Source: Thiotrichales bacterium | GTDB lineage: Bacteria > Pseudomonadota > Gammaproteobacteria > Thiomicrospirales > Thiomicrospiraceae | Length of the DNA stretch: 64,000 nt | NCBI GenBank assembly: GCA_016938655.1 | Contig: JAFGUG010000011.1 | Coordinates: forward strand, 1-64,000 | Direction of reading: 5' to 3' | Part shown: positions 1 through 9,749 of the stretch, piece after piece | Layout: each line of letters opens with the position of its first letter | Numbering within the stretch: the stretch's first letter is position 1 | Notes under the pieces: generated by a model | What the model was told of the DNA's origin: nothing | The model's database searches: none | The model's input: the letters and a program-made list of their open reading frames with translations, nothing else | Translations under genes and position numbers: made by a program

Positions 1-14
1 AAGCTTTATATCCT

Positions 15-50
15 AAACCCCGCAAGTCGCAGACTCGCGGGGTTTTTTTA
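15..50 (+). terminator. Intrinsic terminator of an upstream gene
   Basis: A 9-bp stem (15-23 with 37-45) continues into a second short stem (25-28 with 32-35) around a 3-nt loop and is followed by a run of T. It would end a transcript entering from the left edge, so the pilus operon that follows probably starts its own transcript. Confidence 0.8.
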
Positions 51-64
51 TGTCTATAACAAAG

Positions 65-80
65 TCAGCAGGCCTGCTGA
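65..80. repeat. Iterated palindrome, perfect copy (intergenic)
   Basis: TCAGCAGGCCTGCTGA, a 16-bp perfect palindrome containing the 12-bp core AGCAGGCCTGCT. It lies between a terminator and the pilus operon promoter region. First of 13 perfect cores in the window. Confidence 0.85.
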
Positions 81-181
81 TATTCTTAGCGTTCGATCTA
101 GTTTACCTAATCTACCAAATATCATTTTCTATTTGGCTACCATTCTTTGCGTTCGCGACCAACTCTCTCAGTAATAAATGT

Positions 182-192
182 GCAGGCCTGCT
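182..192. repeat. Iterated palindrome, 11-bp copy (intergenic)
   Basis: GCAGGCCTGCT, one base short of the 12-bp core, just upstream of the pilus operon promoter candidate. After this copy the motif is absent until 12.5 kb. Confidence 0.7.
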
Positions 193-209
193 TGCTTTGA
201 ATTGTTTTA

Positions 210-237
210 TTGAAAGCTAAGTATCTTTTATTATATA
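210..237 (+). promoter_or_regulatory. Candidate sigma-70 promoter of the pilus operon
   Basis: TTGAAA (210-215) and TATATA (232-237) with a 16-bp spacer, in a very AT-rich stretch about 40 bp before the first start codon. A nearby TATATT (243-248) is an alternative -10. No transcription data; the match is moderate. Confidence 0.35.
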
Positions 238-278
238 TCTGGTATATTAATGGCTAATTAAATATTACAAGTCTAATT

Positions 279-1823
279 ATGTACAAAAAGTTTTTTGGTT
301 TAAAAGAGCTACCGTTTAGAAATAATTTAGATTCCAATTATTTCTATGAAAAAGCATCAAGATTAGAGATTTTGAATGCTTTGGTGTATGTAATTAAACG
401 AGGTGATGCTGTCATCAAGGTTACAGGTGAGGTTGGTTCTGGTAAAACGACTCTTCTTAGGTTAACTTCATTGGCCTTATCTGAAGGAACTGAGTTAATT
501 TACATTAATGCACCTAATTTAACACCAAAAGATTTATTGTTCACAATTGCCGCTGAATTGTGTGTAGAAAATACTGAATCAATTTCAAAATATCAATTAT
601 TGCAACTCATTCGAGAAAAATTGCTTGAGCATCACTACCTTAAAAATAATGTAGTAGTTTTGGTAGATGAAGCACAGTCTATGAGTGTTAATACACTTGA
701 AGAGCTTCGTTTGTTGACTAACTTAGAGACTGAAAAAGATAAATTAATACAACTGGTACTATTTGGACAGCAAGAGCTTGATGTTGCTCTTGATAAACAA
801 GCGTTACGCCAGCTTAAATCACGAATTACGTACAGTATTCACATTCCTCAGTTAACTGAGCAAGATGTATACGACTACCTGAATCATCGTATGAGAATCG
901 CTGAATATAAAGGTTTAGATTTTTTTTCGTTTAAGGATGCAAAAAAAATACAAAAATTAACTAGTGGATTACCGAGAACAATTAATGTAGTTGCCGATCA
1001 GCTTCTTATGGCTGCATTTGGCAGTGGAGATCGACAGTTAAAACCTAAACACTATGAAAACTTAAATAGTATACAAATGCAAAGGCAGCATTCTTCGTAT
1101 CGTAATCCTATTTTGATAGGAATGTTTCTGAGCTTTTTGATTGGTTTTTTTATATTGATTATTTTATATAAGCCTGTATTAGGTACACAGCAATCACCAA
1201 TAATAGATCAAACTAAAGTTGATATTGAACCACTGTTGCCTGTTAAACAAGATTTAAATACTGAATTTGATTTGGATTTTAATTTACCTGATGACGTAAG
1301 TTTTGTTGTGATTAATCAACAAAAGGACACAGCTGCTTTAAAACTTATACAGAATGATGAGTCAATGGATACAACTAAATCAATAAATAAAGACTTATCA
1401 AGTACAGTAGAGTCTACGGTGACCTCAAATGCAGAAGCAAATGCACAGTCAAATGATCTAACTAGCTTATATAGTTTACATAAAGAAACGGAGGCTTGGC
1501 TTACTTCTTTAAAGGACACAAGGTATGTAATTCAGTTGTCAACAACTACGCCTAGAGACTATAAACGATTACTACAGAGTTATTCGAATGATAAAAACTT
1601 TCTTAAAAATGTCCACTTTATGTTGGCTTTAAACGATAATGAATCTAAGTTGATTTTAAAGAGCTTGTATCTAGCTAGCTCTAGTTACACAACCCTTAGT
1701 AATGAACTTTTAAAGCTTCCAGAAGATCTAAGGCTTACCAAGCCTTTTATCGTCAATCTTAGTAGCTTAAAAGCTAGTGCTAAACACACAAGTCAGAAAT
1801 TAGAGGCGATGGAAGTCCGATGA
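279..1823 (+). CDS. mshM: MshM-like ExeA-family AAA+ ATPase
   Basis: A 514-residue inner-membrane ATPase of the ExeA/MshM family, which in MSHA and type II systems helps place or assemble the secretin through the cell wall. The N-terminal AAA+ domain has a Walker A motif GEVGSGKT at residues 50-57 and a Walker B VLVDEAQ near 127. A single transmembrane helix follows at about 275-296, then a low-complexity periplasmic linker and a C-terminal domain with a SPOR-like flavour (TRYVIQLSTTT). It is the first gene of a polar operon; its stop overlaps the mshL start (ATGA). The ribosome-binding site is weak. It is clearly AT-richer than the genes after 11 kb. Family call is firm; the symbol rests on operon context. 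Confidence 0.85.
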   Translation: MYKKFFGLKELPFRNNLDSNYFYEKASRLEILNALVYVIKRGDAVIKVTGEVGSGKTTLLRLTSLALSEGTELIYINAPNLTPKDLLFTIAAELCVENTESISKYQLLQLIREKLLEHHYLKNNVVVLVDEAQSMSVNTLEELRLLTNLETEKDKLIQLVLFGQQELDVALDKQALRQLKSRITYSIHIPQLTEQDVYDYLNHRMRIAEYKGLDFFSFKDAKKIQKLTSGLPRTINVVADQLLMAAFGSGDRQLKPKHYENLNSIQMQRQHSSYRNPILIGMFLSFLIGFFILIILYKPVLGTQQSPIIDQTKVDIEPLLPVKQDLNTEFDLDFNLPDDVSFVVINQQKDTAALKLIQNDESMDTTKSINKDLSSTVESTVTSNAEANAQSNDLTSLYSLHKETEAWLTSLKDTRYVIQLSTTTPRDYKRLLQSYSNDKNFLKNVHFMLALNDNESKLILKSLYLASSSYTTLSNELLKLPEDLRLTKPFIVNLSSLKASAKHTSQKLEAMEVR

Positions 1824-3553
1824 GTAATGCATATACTATTTTTAACAAACCGATTATTTTGACTTTAGTGTCAGTTTTTTTACTTTCATCCTGTACAACT
1901 ACCTCTATTGTTAACCGTGAGAATGTATCTCCCGAAGTTAAAAATTCTTTTGAGCTTTCAGGACATATAGAACAGAAGGCAATACCTTTACCCATAGAAA
2001 ATACAACTGGGGCTATTCCTAGTTTGGTTACAAAGCAGAAAATACTGCCCCCAATGCCAAGCACAATTGACTCGAACAAGAAATATTCTGTATCAGCTGT
2101 TGGCGTACCTGTAAGTGAACTTCTATTTAAGCTTGCACAGGATGCCAATAAGCAATTGGATTTAAACCAAGGCGTGAGTGGTACCTTATCTATTAATGCT
2201 ATTAATCAACCTCTAGAAATGATTTTAGAAAGAATTGCTGATGATGCAGGTTTTGTTTTTGAAGTAGACAGTAGAAGTATAAAAATTTTTCCAGACCTGC
2301 CTGTTTGGAAAAACTATAAAGTTGATTATGTATTTATTCAAAAAACCAGTACTGACAACATTGACATGAAAATGACCGTTGCCAGTAATGGAGCAACCGG
2401 GGGGAGTACAAGTAATGTTACAGTGACCTCTGTGCATGATTTTTGGAAAAGACTTAAGGATAATATTGAAATTTTGGCGCAGCCGGATCCATTAGAAGCG
2501 AGACGTGAGCAAGATGTTTTAATTCAGCGAGATCGTCAAACTGACGCAAATGGGGCGGCTAAAATAACTGCCGAAGAACGAGCTGCAGTTATGAAAGGAA
2601 CAAACCAGACCAATTCAACAGTAAAAAGGTCGGTCAACACATTGATCAACCCGGAAGCGGGAGTTATTTCGGTTTACACAACTCAAAAAAAACATAAGGC
2701 AATCGCATCTTACATTAATGACTTAACAGATCGTTCACAACGACAAGTGTTGATTGAAGCAACCGTTGTTGAAGTTGAACTATCTGACCAATACCAAGCT
2801 GGAATTGATTGGTCAACATTATTGAGTTCTGGCAGTGGAACAGGTGTGTTAGGACAAAGTCTTATACCAACAAGTCTTGCAGGCAACTCTGCGGTGGCAT
2901 TCAATTTTACGGGTGCAGGTGGTGATTGGGATTTAGGTATTAGAATGCTGCAACAGTTTGGTAATACTCGAGTGCTTTCAAGTCCTAAAATTATGGCAGT
3001 GAATAACCAAACTGCTTTACTGAAAGTGGTTAATAACGAGGTGTATTTTACAATTGAAGTGAACCGAGAATCAGCTACTGCAACCAGCGCTGGTACAACA
3101 ACTTTTGAAACCGTTGTTCATACTGTTCCCGTTGGTTTTATGATGAGTGTGACCCCGTTTGTGAGTGATGATGATAGTGTTTCGTTGAATATAAGACCGA
3201 CTATTTCTAGAATTGTTGGTTATGTAAATGATCCTAGTCCTGATTTAGCACGAGAAGATATTATCAGCCAAATACCTGTTATTCAAGAACGTGAGATGGC
3301 ATCGGTCCTAAAATTAAACAATATGCAGACAGCGGTTATAGGTGGATTGATTGAAGATACAAATGCCAATGACAAAAATGGTGTTCCTTGGGTTAATGAA
3401 ATTCCGTTTGTAGGTGACCTGTTCTCATATAAAAATGACAATACAACTAAGAGTGAGTTAGTTATTTTTATAAGACCTGTTGTTGTGAAGAATCCAGATG
3501 TTGATAATGGTGATCTTAAATCACTTCGTAGTTTCTTGAAAACTAGCCGTTAA
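1820..3553 (+). CDS. mshL: MshL-type pilus secretin lipoprotein
   Basis: Outer-membrane secretin of the PilQ/GspD/MshL superfamily, expected to form the gated ring through which the pilus passes. It has a lipoprotein signal with lipobox LLSSC, lipidated Cys at residue 25. A STN/N-domain follows at roughly 90-160, then a linker and the C-terminal beta-barrel secretin domain at about 310-565, ending in TKSELVIFIRPVVV, which is typical of the family. 577 residues is normal for MshL. Its ATG lies inside the mshM stop codon region, so the two are translationally coupled. Confidence in secretin function is high; assignment to the MSHA class comes from the neighbours mshM, N, E and G. Confidence 0.9.
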   Translation: MSNAYTIFNKPIILTLVSVFLLSSCTTTSIVNRENVSPEVKNSFELSGHIEQKAIPLPIENTTGAIPSLVTKQKILPPMPSTIDSNKKYSVSAVGVPVSELLFKLAQDANKQLDLNQGVSGTLSINAINQPLEMILERIADDAGFVFEVDSRSIKIFPDLPVWKNYKVDYVFIQKTSTDNIDMKMTVASNGATGGSTSNVTVTSVHDFWKRLKDNIEILAQPDPLEARREQDVLIQRDRQTDANGAAKITAEERAAVMKGTNQTNSTVKRSVNTLINPEAGVISVYTTQKKHKAIASYINDLTDRSQRQVLIEATVVEVELSDQYQAGIDWSTLLSSGSGTGVLGQSLIPTSLAGNSAVAFNFTGAGGDWDLGIRMLQQFGNTRVLSSPKIMAVNNQTALLKVVNNEVYFTIEVNRESATATSAGTTTFETVVHTVPVGFMMSVTPFVSDDDSVSLNIRPTISRIVGYVNDPSPDLAREDIISQIPVIQEREMASVLKLNNMQTAVIGGLIEDTNANDKNGVPWVNEIPFVGDLFSYKNDNTTKSELVIFIRPVVVKNPDVDNGDLKSLRSFLKTSR

Positions 3554-3574
3554 GGTTAACGGAGTAATATTTTA

Positions 3575-5281
3575 ATGAGTGTTTTACTAGAAGCGCTAAA
3601 AAAGGCAGCAGAACAGAAGAAAAAGTCTAACCAAGTTACGGAAGACGTTTCTTCAGAGCTCAATAAGCCTTCACCTGAGAGCGTCTTGGTACTAAAGCCA
3701 ATTGAAAACCAAACATTTAAACTAAGTGCGGATGGTTTTGAAGAGTCGAAGACTTTTTCTAAAGAAGATGAGATTGATAACGAGGAACCGCTAAAACAGA
3801 AACAAGCCACCATCAGTCTTTCTGAGGATTATTTGCAACTTCATGCAAAAAAAACGTTATCGATCGATGATTTAGAGCTTCATGATGATCCTTCAAATTC
3901 AAAAAAAGACTCAGATCAAGAAAATGAAATTGTTGAACCAATTATCTTGTCAAACGAACCTGCTGTTATTAAAGATTCTGACCTTGTTTCGTCAGGTCAT
4001 AACCTTGAAAACCATATCTCAGATGCCGAGAATGTTCCCCAAAAAAATGATGTTGAAGATAGCTATGATTGGAGTTTAGAGCAGTTACCAGGTTACGATA
4101 CCAATGCTCAAAATCAACTACCTGAGAAAGATTTCGCTGAAGAACCTGGAGTTCCCAACCCGATTTTAAGTACCAACAAACGCTTCCGAAAAAAATTTAG
4201 ATTGAGCAGCCTTCGACAGTTTATTTTTGGACGTTCCTCGAATGTTGCAATTTTTGCTCTTTTTTCAATTTTAGTATTAAGTATTGTTGGGTTTTTCAGT
4301 ATTTACTATTTCCAGCAGCAAGAGATTGAATTAGATCAAAGTATGCGTAAATATCAGTTGGTAAGAACTGCATTACCCGCTGAACTTCTTGTTAAAAATG
4401 ATCAAGCTAACGAATCCAGCAATGAGGGCAAGGAAGCTGAGAGTAAGGAGTCTTTGACGAGCTCGGTGTTGCCAGTGGCTGAACAATCTTATTCTTTACT
4501 TCAAAAAACAAATACTGCACTCGATAAGCCAGTATCTCAGCAAATAGCTGAGTCTGAAAAGCTGTCTAAAGATCAGATATTAGAAGTTTTAGCTCCCGTA
4601 ACAAAGTCTGTCGTTAAAGATGCTGCCAAGGTTACAACTCCTAAAACCACTTTGCCTCAGGAAAATCGCCAGTTTGTGATAACACAAACTAATCAAGAGT
4701 CTGATATTCAAAAAGCCTATACCGCACTTTACGCAGGGGATTTGACTGCTGCAAATCAATCTTTTAAATCAGTCTTGAGTAACGAGCCTGATAATATTTC
4801 CGCTTTAAGCGGTTTTGCAGCAACCCAGGCTCAACTAGGAAACGAGCCAGAGGCAATTAAATACTATCAAAAGGTTTTGTCATTAGACGCTAATAACTTA
4901 CACGCCTTTGAAGCAATGATATCGATAATCGGTGACAGCTTAAATGGTAATGAGTGGAAAGATGAAATAAAACGAGTCTTAAAAATTCACTCAGACTCTG
5001 CGGTGCTAAATTATGCATTAGGTAATTTTTATGCCAAAGAATCCGACTGGAAGGCCGCGCAGATCTATTATTTTGATGCTTATGCCCTAGATAATCAAAA
5101 TGCAGATTACTTAGTTAACCTTGCGGTTAGTTTAGATCATTTAGGCCAGTATGGTCTAGCTGAGAAATATTACACCTTAGCCTTAGTGAACGCTTCAAGT
5201 CAGTCATTGAATTTTGATGATTTACCAATAAAACAGAGGTTGGTTGTTTTACGCCAGTATATTGGAGCTAATGGTCAATGA
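3575..5281 (+). CDS. mshN: MshN-like TPR pilus assembly protein
   Basis: A 568-residue bitopic membrane protein. An acidic, Ser/Glu-rich cytoplasmic half of about 215 residues begins with MSVLLEALKKAAEQKKK, the start seen in MshN and GspB-like proteins. A transmembrane helix lies near 217-238. A periplasmic part follows with a disordered linker and at least three TPR units from about 370 onward (YTALYAGDLTAANQSF, FAATQAQLGNEPEAIKYYQK, LAVSLDHLGQYGLAEKYY). It probably links inner-membrane components to the secretin. A good ribosome-binding site (GGAG) sits just upstream, and its stop overlaps the mshE start. The function within the complex is inferred from family and order. Confidence 0.8.
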   Translation: MSVLLEALKKAAEQKKKSNQVTEDVSSELNKPSPESVLVLKPIENQTFKLSADGFEESKTFSKEDEIDNEEPLKQKQATISLSEDYLQLHAKKTLSIDDLELHDDPSNSKKDSDQENEIVEPIILSNEPAVIKDSDLVSSGHNLENHISDAENVPQKNDVEDSYDWSLEQLPGYDTNAQNQLPEKDFAEEPGVPNPILSTNKRFRKKFRLSSLRQFIFGRSSNVAIFALFSILVLSIVGFFSIYYFQQQEIELDQSMRKYQLVRTALPAELLVKNDQANESSNEGKEAESKESLTSSVLPVAEQSYSLLQKTNTALDKPVSQQIAESEKLSKDQILEVLAPVTKSVVKDAAKVTTPKTTLPQENRQFVITQTNQESDIQKAYTALYAGDLTAANQSFKSVLSNEPDNISALSGFAATQAQLGNEPEAIKYYQKVLSLDANNLHAFEAMISIIGDSLNGNEWKDEIKRVLKIHSDSAVLNYALGNFYAKESDWKAAQIYYFDAYALDNQNADYLVNLAVSLDHLGQYGLAEKYYTLALVNASSQSLNFDDLPIKQRLVVLRQYIGANGQ

Positions 5282-6963
5282 GTTCTAAAGCGCTTTTAGG
5301 TCAACGACTTATTGAAAGTGGCAAGATTAGCTATGATCAATTAGAAATTGCTCTGACTGAGCAACGAAAAACTGGAAAAAAGCTAGGTGAGGCGCTTTTT
5401 CGATTAGGTTTTCTTAGTGAACAGCAAGTAAGAGAAGCGATTGGTGAATCGGTTGGTTACGATTCGGTAAGCTTAAGTGGAATCGTTCCAGATGCCAATG
5501 CAATGAGTATGGTTTCAGAGTCCTTCGCAAGAACTTACTTGATTATGCCAGTGAGTTTACGTGATCAATTTTTAAAAGTCGTTATGGCTAGTCCTGACGA
5601 TATTTTATTGCTCGACAAACTTAAACGTCACATTCAAAACCCTGATGTTCAGCTCATACCTACGATTGGTGTAGAGAAAGAGATACTTAATAGTATTGAT
5701 AACTATTATGGGTATGAACTCTCTATTGACGGTATTTTAAGAGAGCTTGAGACGGGTAAGATTGACATTGGTCAGTTATCGGCTACCAGAGAGTACTCGC
5801 AACCGATGGTTCGTCTGGTCGATAGCATCTTGACCGATGCAGTTAAAAAAGGGGCTTCCGATGTCCACTTTGAGCCAGAAGAGAATTACATTCGTATTCG
5901 CTATCGTATCGATGGTGTATTACAAGAGGTAAGACTGCTACATAAATCATTCTGGTCAGGCTTAGTCGTGCGACTCAAGGTTATATCAAAGCTTGACTTA
6001 ACTGAACAACGATTACCTCAAGACGGCCGTATGGAACTGTTTGTTGATGGGAGACGAATTGACTTTCGTGTATCTTCACTACCAGGTACGCATGGTGAAA
6101 ACTTTGTTCTACGTATTTTAGATCGTGAAAAAGGAATTGTACCGCTTGCTCAGTTAGGTTTGGATACGCATTCTTTTGAAGAACTCAAACTTATGTTAGC
6201 AAGACCAACTGGGATTATGTTGGTAACCGGCCCAACCGGTTCAGGTAAGACCACCACGCTGTATTCAATTCTGAATGAGTTGAATCAGGTTGGGGTTAAT
6301 ATCATGACGCTTGAAGACCCGGTTGAATACCCCATGTCGATGATTCGTCAGACTGAAATTAATGAAGATATTGGGATGGACTTTGCAGCCGGTATTCGAG
6401 CTCTACTTAGACAAGATCCAGACATTATTTTGGTTGGTGAGATTCGTGATTCAGAAACTGCAGAAATGGCAGTAAGAGCGGCCATGACCGGTCACCAAGT
6501 ATTTGCTACCCTGCATACAAACTCTGCAATTGGTGCGATTCCACGCCTAATTGATATTGGCGTTTCAACCAGTATTTTATCGGGCAATATCGTAGGGGTT
6601 GTTGCACAGCGTTTAACTCGTAAACTCTGCAAAAAATGCAAAGAAGCGTATGAAGCTGAAGATTATGAAAAACAGCTTATGAAACTAAATACAGATGATT
6701 CTTTAACACTCTTCCGACCCAGAGGTTGCGAATATTGCAATCATCGGGGCTATAAAGGACGCTTAGCAATATTAGAAACGCTAAGATTTACCAAAGAGAT
6801 GGATGAACTCCTTCTGGCTGGGGCTCCTCAAGGACAAATTTTAAAAGAAGCCATGGATCATGGTTTTTTAACCATGACACAAAGTGCTTTAAGTTGGGTA
6901 AGACAGGGTGAAACGTCAATCGAAGAGATTAGTCGTGTTGTTAACTTGACCGAGTTGCTTTAG
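5278..6963 (+). CDS. mshE: MshE pilus extension ATPase with c-di-GMP-binding N-domain
   Basis: GspE/PilB-type hexameric ATPase that powers pilus extension from the cytoplasm. The N-terminus carries the MshEN pattern: GQRLIESGKISYDQLEIAL followed by GKKLGEALFRLGFLSEQQV, two copies of the motif known in Vibrio MshE to bind c-di-GMP. The ATPase core has Walker A GPTGSGKTT at about 318, the Asp box and Walker B (DPDIILVGEIRD), a His box (TGHQVFATLHTNSA) and the zinc motif CKKC...CEYC near 450-486. 561 residues is normal for the family. ATGA overlap with mshN. Presence of both MshEN motifs suggests that pilus extension is directly controlled by c-di-GMP. Confidence 0.93.
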   Translation: MSSKALLGQRLIESGKISYDQLEIALTEQRKTGKKLGEALFRLGFLSEQQVREAIGESVGYDSVSLSGIVPDANAMSMVSESFARTYLIMPVSLRDQFLKVVMASPDDILLLDKLKRHIQNPDVQLIPTIGVEKEILNSIDNYYGYELSIDGILRELETGKIDIGQLSATREYSQPMVRLVDSILTDAVKKGASDVHFEPEENYIRIRYRIDGVLQEVRLLHKSFWSGLVVRLKVISKLDLTEQRLPQDGRMELFVDGRRIDFRVSSLPGTHGENFVLRILDREKGIVPLAQLGLDTHSFEELKLMLARPTGIMLVTGPTGSGKTTTLYSILNELNQVGVNIMTLEDPVEYPMSMIRQTEINEDIGMDFAAGIRALLRQDPDIILVGEIRDSETAEMAVRAAMTGHQVFATLHTNSAIGAIPRLIDIGVSTSILSGNIVGVVAQRLTRKLCKKCKEAYEAEDYEKQLMKLNTDDSLTLFRPRGCEYCNHRGYKGRLAILETLRFTKEMDELLLAGAPQGQILKEAMDHGFLTMTQSALSWVRQGETSIEEISRVVNLTELL

Positions 6964-6972
6964 GAACCCATT

Positions 6973-8175
6973 ATGCAAAACTTTAAATATACGGGTATTA
7001 ATCGTTACGGTAAGCGCGTTAGAGGTGTCGTTTCAGCTAATGATAAAGCTGACCTCAATCAAAAGCTTCGTAAGCAGAATATAAATTTAATTAGCAGTAC
7101 CAAACAAGGCGTTGGACTATTAGGGCCATCTAAAACAAAAGTTACCCGCAAAGAGTTAATTTTTATTACCTTTCAGCTTGCTCAGCTCTTAAAAGCAGGC
7201 GTGCCTCTGTTAGAGGTAATTGATGACCTTAAAAATTCTATAGAGAGTGAGTCAGCCAAGGATATGTTGGCTGAGATACACGACATGATGCAGGGTGGTT
7301 CAACTTTCTCTGAGGCCTTAATGAGTTACAAGAAGGTCTTTGGTAATGTTTATGTGGCTTTAGTCTCTGTTGGTGAAAATACTGGTAAGTTGGATCACAT
7401 TTTATCCAATTTAGGCGAGATGCTAAAGTGGGAAGATGAACTTACTTCTAAAGCAAAAAAAGTCATGATCTATCCTGCCATTGTGGCGACCGTAGTCATT
7501 GCCGTTGTTATTTTAATGATGCTCTTTGTTGTACCTGAACTATTAGGGTTTATTACCTCAATGGGTGGGGAGATTGGTTTTGCCACACGAGCATTAATTG
7601 CAACATCGGGGTTTATTCAACATTACATCATTGAACTTTTTGTGATTCCAACCGCGATTGTCTACGCTGTTAAATGGTGGCGCACAAAGTCTGAAAAATT
7701 TACTTTAAAAACCGATGAATGGGTTTTAAAAATTAGCATTATCGGTCCTATTATTCACAAATTAAAGTTAGCTCGCGTTGCTAATACATTAGCCGTTATG
7801 TACGGAGCGGGTATTAGCTTTACGGAGTCCATGAAAATGAGTGCAACTGTTGCAGGCAATACTTTTCTAAAACGTAATATTGATCTAGCTGTTCAGTTGA
7901 TTCAAGAAGGTAAGCCTATTCACGAAGCATTTGAAACGGCAGAAGTTTTCCCTAAGCTGGCTATAAGCATGATTAAGGTTGGGGAAAACAGTGGTCAAAT
8001 GGATGAAGCATTGAGCAATATTAGTTATTTTTACGATCGAGAAGCCAAAGAGATGATTGAAAAGATTGAGCCTGCAATTGAACCTATCCTAACTGTTGTA
8101 ATGGGCTTTGTCGTTGGCTGGGTAATGATCGCTGTACTTGGCCCAATTTACGACACGATAGCGCAGGTACAGTAA
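6973..8175 (+). CDS. mshG: MshG/PilC-type inner-membrane platform protein
   Basis: A 400-residue GspF/PilC-family platform protein that couples the extension ATPase to pilin polymerisation. Two T2SSF domains (about 60-190 and 265-390), each led by a cytoplasmic helical bundle, are separated by hydrophobic helices near 165-195 and 205-235, with a final helix at about 365-390. The motifs FITFQLAQLLKAGVPLLEVI and ALVSVGENTGKLDHIL are repeated in the second half as ANTLAVMYGAGISFTESM and MIKVGENSGQMDEAL, as expected for the internal duplication. A ribosome-binding site AGGAA precedes the ATG by about 5 nt, 9 bp after mshE. Confidence 0.93.
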   Translation: MQNFKYTGINRYGKRVRGVVSANDKADLNQKLRKQNINLISSTKQGVGLLGPSKTKVTRKELIFITFQLAQLLKAGVPLLEVIDDLKNSIESESAKDMLAEIHDMMQGGSTFSEALMSYKKVFGNVYVALVSVGENTGKLDHILSNLGEMLKWEDELTSKAKKVMIYPAIVATVVIAVVILMMLFVVPELLGFITSMGGEIGFATRALIATSGFIQHYIIELFVIPTAIVYAVKWWRTKSEKFTLKTDEWVLKISIIGPIIHKLKLARVANTLAVMYGAGISFTESMKMSATVAGNTFLKRNIDLAVQLIQEGKPIHEAFETAEVFPKLAISMIKVGENSGQMDEALSNISYFYDREAKEMIEKIEPAIEPILTVVMGFVVGWVMIAVLGPIYDTIAQVQ

Positions 8176-8177
8176 CG

Positions 8178-9749
8178 ATGAAATATGTTTTTTACATCAG
8201 CAATCAAAGCTTAACTGTCTATCAAGACCGCAATCAATTGACCGAATGGGTAAAAACTTTTTTGTGGTCACAACAAAATGAAATTGATACGTTTCTGACT
8301 GAGTTACCGTCCAAAAGTCCGGTCTCAATCGTTTTGGATTTGGCAGAGGAAGATATTGCTCTTGAACCGTTTCCCAAGCTTTACTTATGGGAAAAAAACT
8401 CTGTAAGAGATCAACACATTAATGATCGAAAAGAGGATGGGGTTGACTTGGTCAACACCCAATGGAGCGGGCAAATCATTACCAGTAATGAAGGTCGTGC
8501 AGAAGAGTTACTGTTAACTTCTTCGATTACTAGCCCCCCGCAACTCGTTAATTTTTTGAGCATTTTAGAAGATGCACAAATCATGCTTACAGGCATTTAT
8601 TCGGCACCATTTTTACTATCAAGCTACTTTAATACTGAGCTTAGCGAAGTATTTGGGTTAAGCAAAGAGCAAATCAGGCAACCATTTTTTATTATATCTC
8701 GTCAATCTGATATCAGTTATCGTCAAACCTTCTTTAATCAGTCGGGTATTCGTATCAGTCGTTTAATAGAGTTAGATAAGGATGCAAGTGATTATGATGG
8801 ATTGAAAACGGCTTTAATCCACGAAACTAAATTAGCTAAAAACTACGTCTACAATCAAACGATAGTGAGTGCGGAAGAGGAGGTCAGCTATATTTTTATG
8901 GATGGCGATCATAAGCGGTTGGAGGGGTTAGAAAAGTTAGCTAAAACTTCCGGACTTATTAATGATGTCTCGATCGATAGTGGTGCCTTTTTTAAATCGG
9001 CAACCTTCAGTCCTGATACCGCTGTACTTGAAACTTCTGCTACAGATTTATATGCATCCAAGAGTTTAGCCGACTTTGTATTTAGACAGAATCCTCCAAA
9101 TTTTTACTCCACGGCTTACGTGACTAAAATTACCAATTTAATATTAGGATCACGTAGCCTAATAGCGGTAAATACTTTGGTATTATTGGCACTGTTAATT
9201 TACATTACGGTTTCAGCAGTTGACTGGTACATGGGGCAACAAAGGTTAGATCGATTAGATACGAGCATTGCTAATCATCAGGTTGAAAAAGAGCGTCTAC
9301 AAAAAGTGGTCAATTTGCAAATTGATGCTGAAGAGATAAAGGCATCCGTTGAGTTTTCTGAAGCCATTTTGAAATTAAAGAATGAAGGTACACTAGGGTT
9401 CGATGTTAAGCCAATTACCGATGTCGTAGCTAGTCAATCTGAACATATTCAAATTATGAAACTGGATTGGAAAAAACAGGGGAAATTTGACAGCACGATT
9501 TATGATATTGATTTTCAAGGCCTTGTTTACCCCTTTATAGACTATTATCGTGATCCGGTTATGTGGGTTGATACCTTTAGGGATGAATTAGCAAAATTAG
9601 AGAATGTTAAAAATGTTCGAATTGTTAAAGAGCCTTTGAACCGAGATTTAAAGCAAGCTTTGACTATTGTTGTAAACAATAATTCTAAGGTGGTTGATGC
9701 TTTACCTTTTCAAATAAAAATGGAGGTACAGTATGAGCCCTCAAAATAA
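8178..9749 (+). CDS. MshI-like (PilM/PilN-type) pilus assembly protein
   Basis: A 523-residue protein starting 2 bp after mshG. The first 300 residues look cytoplasmic and resemble the actin-like PilM/GspL portion in length and position, though no canonical ATP motif is obvious. A transmembrane helix follows near 330-352 (LIAVNTLVLLALLIYITVSA), then a coiled coil and a PilN-like periplasmic end. In MSHA loci this place is taken by MshI (or MshI1/I2). It overlaps the next gene by 17 bp. Assignment rests on topology and gene order, not on a diagnostic motif. Confidence 0.6.
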   Translation: MKYVFYISNQSLTVYQDRNQLTEWVKTFLWSQQNEIDTFLTELPSKSPVSIVLDLAEEDIALEPFPKLYLWEKNSVRDQHINDRKEDGVDLVNTQWSGQIITSNEGRAEELLLTSSITSPPQLVNFLSILEDAQIMLTGIYSAPFLLSSYFNTELSEVFGLSKEQIRQPFFIISRQSDISYRQTFFNQSGIRISRLIELDKDASDYDGLKTALIHETKLAKNYVYNQTIVSAEEEVSYIFMDGDHKRLEGLEKLAKTSGLINDVSIDSGAFFKSATFSPDTAVLETSATDLYASKSLADFVFRQNPPNFYSTAYVTKITNLILGSRSLIAVNTLVLLALLIYITVSAVDWYMGQQRLDRLDTSIANHQVEKERLQKVVNLQIDAEEIKASVEFSEAILKLKNEGTLGFDVKPITDVVASQSEHIQIMKLDWKKQGKFDSTIYDIDFQGLVYPFIDYYRDPVMWVDTFRDELAKLENVKNVRIVKEPLNRDLKQALTIVVNNNSKVVDALPFQIKMEVQYEPSK

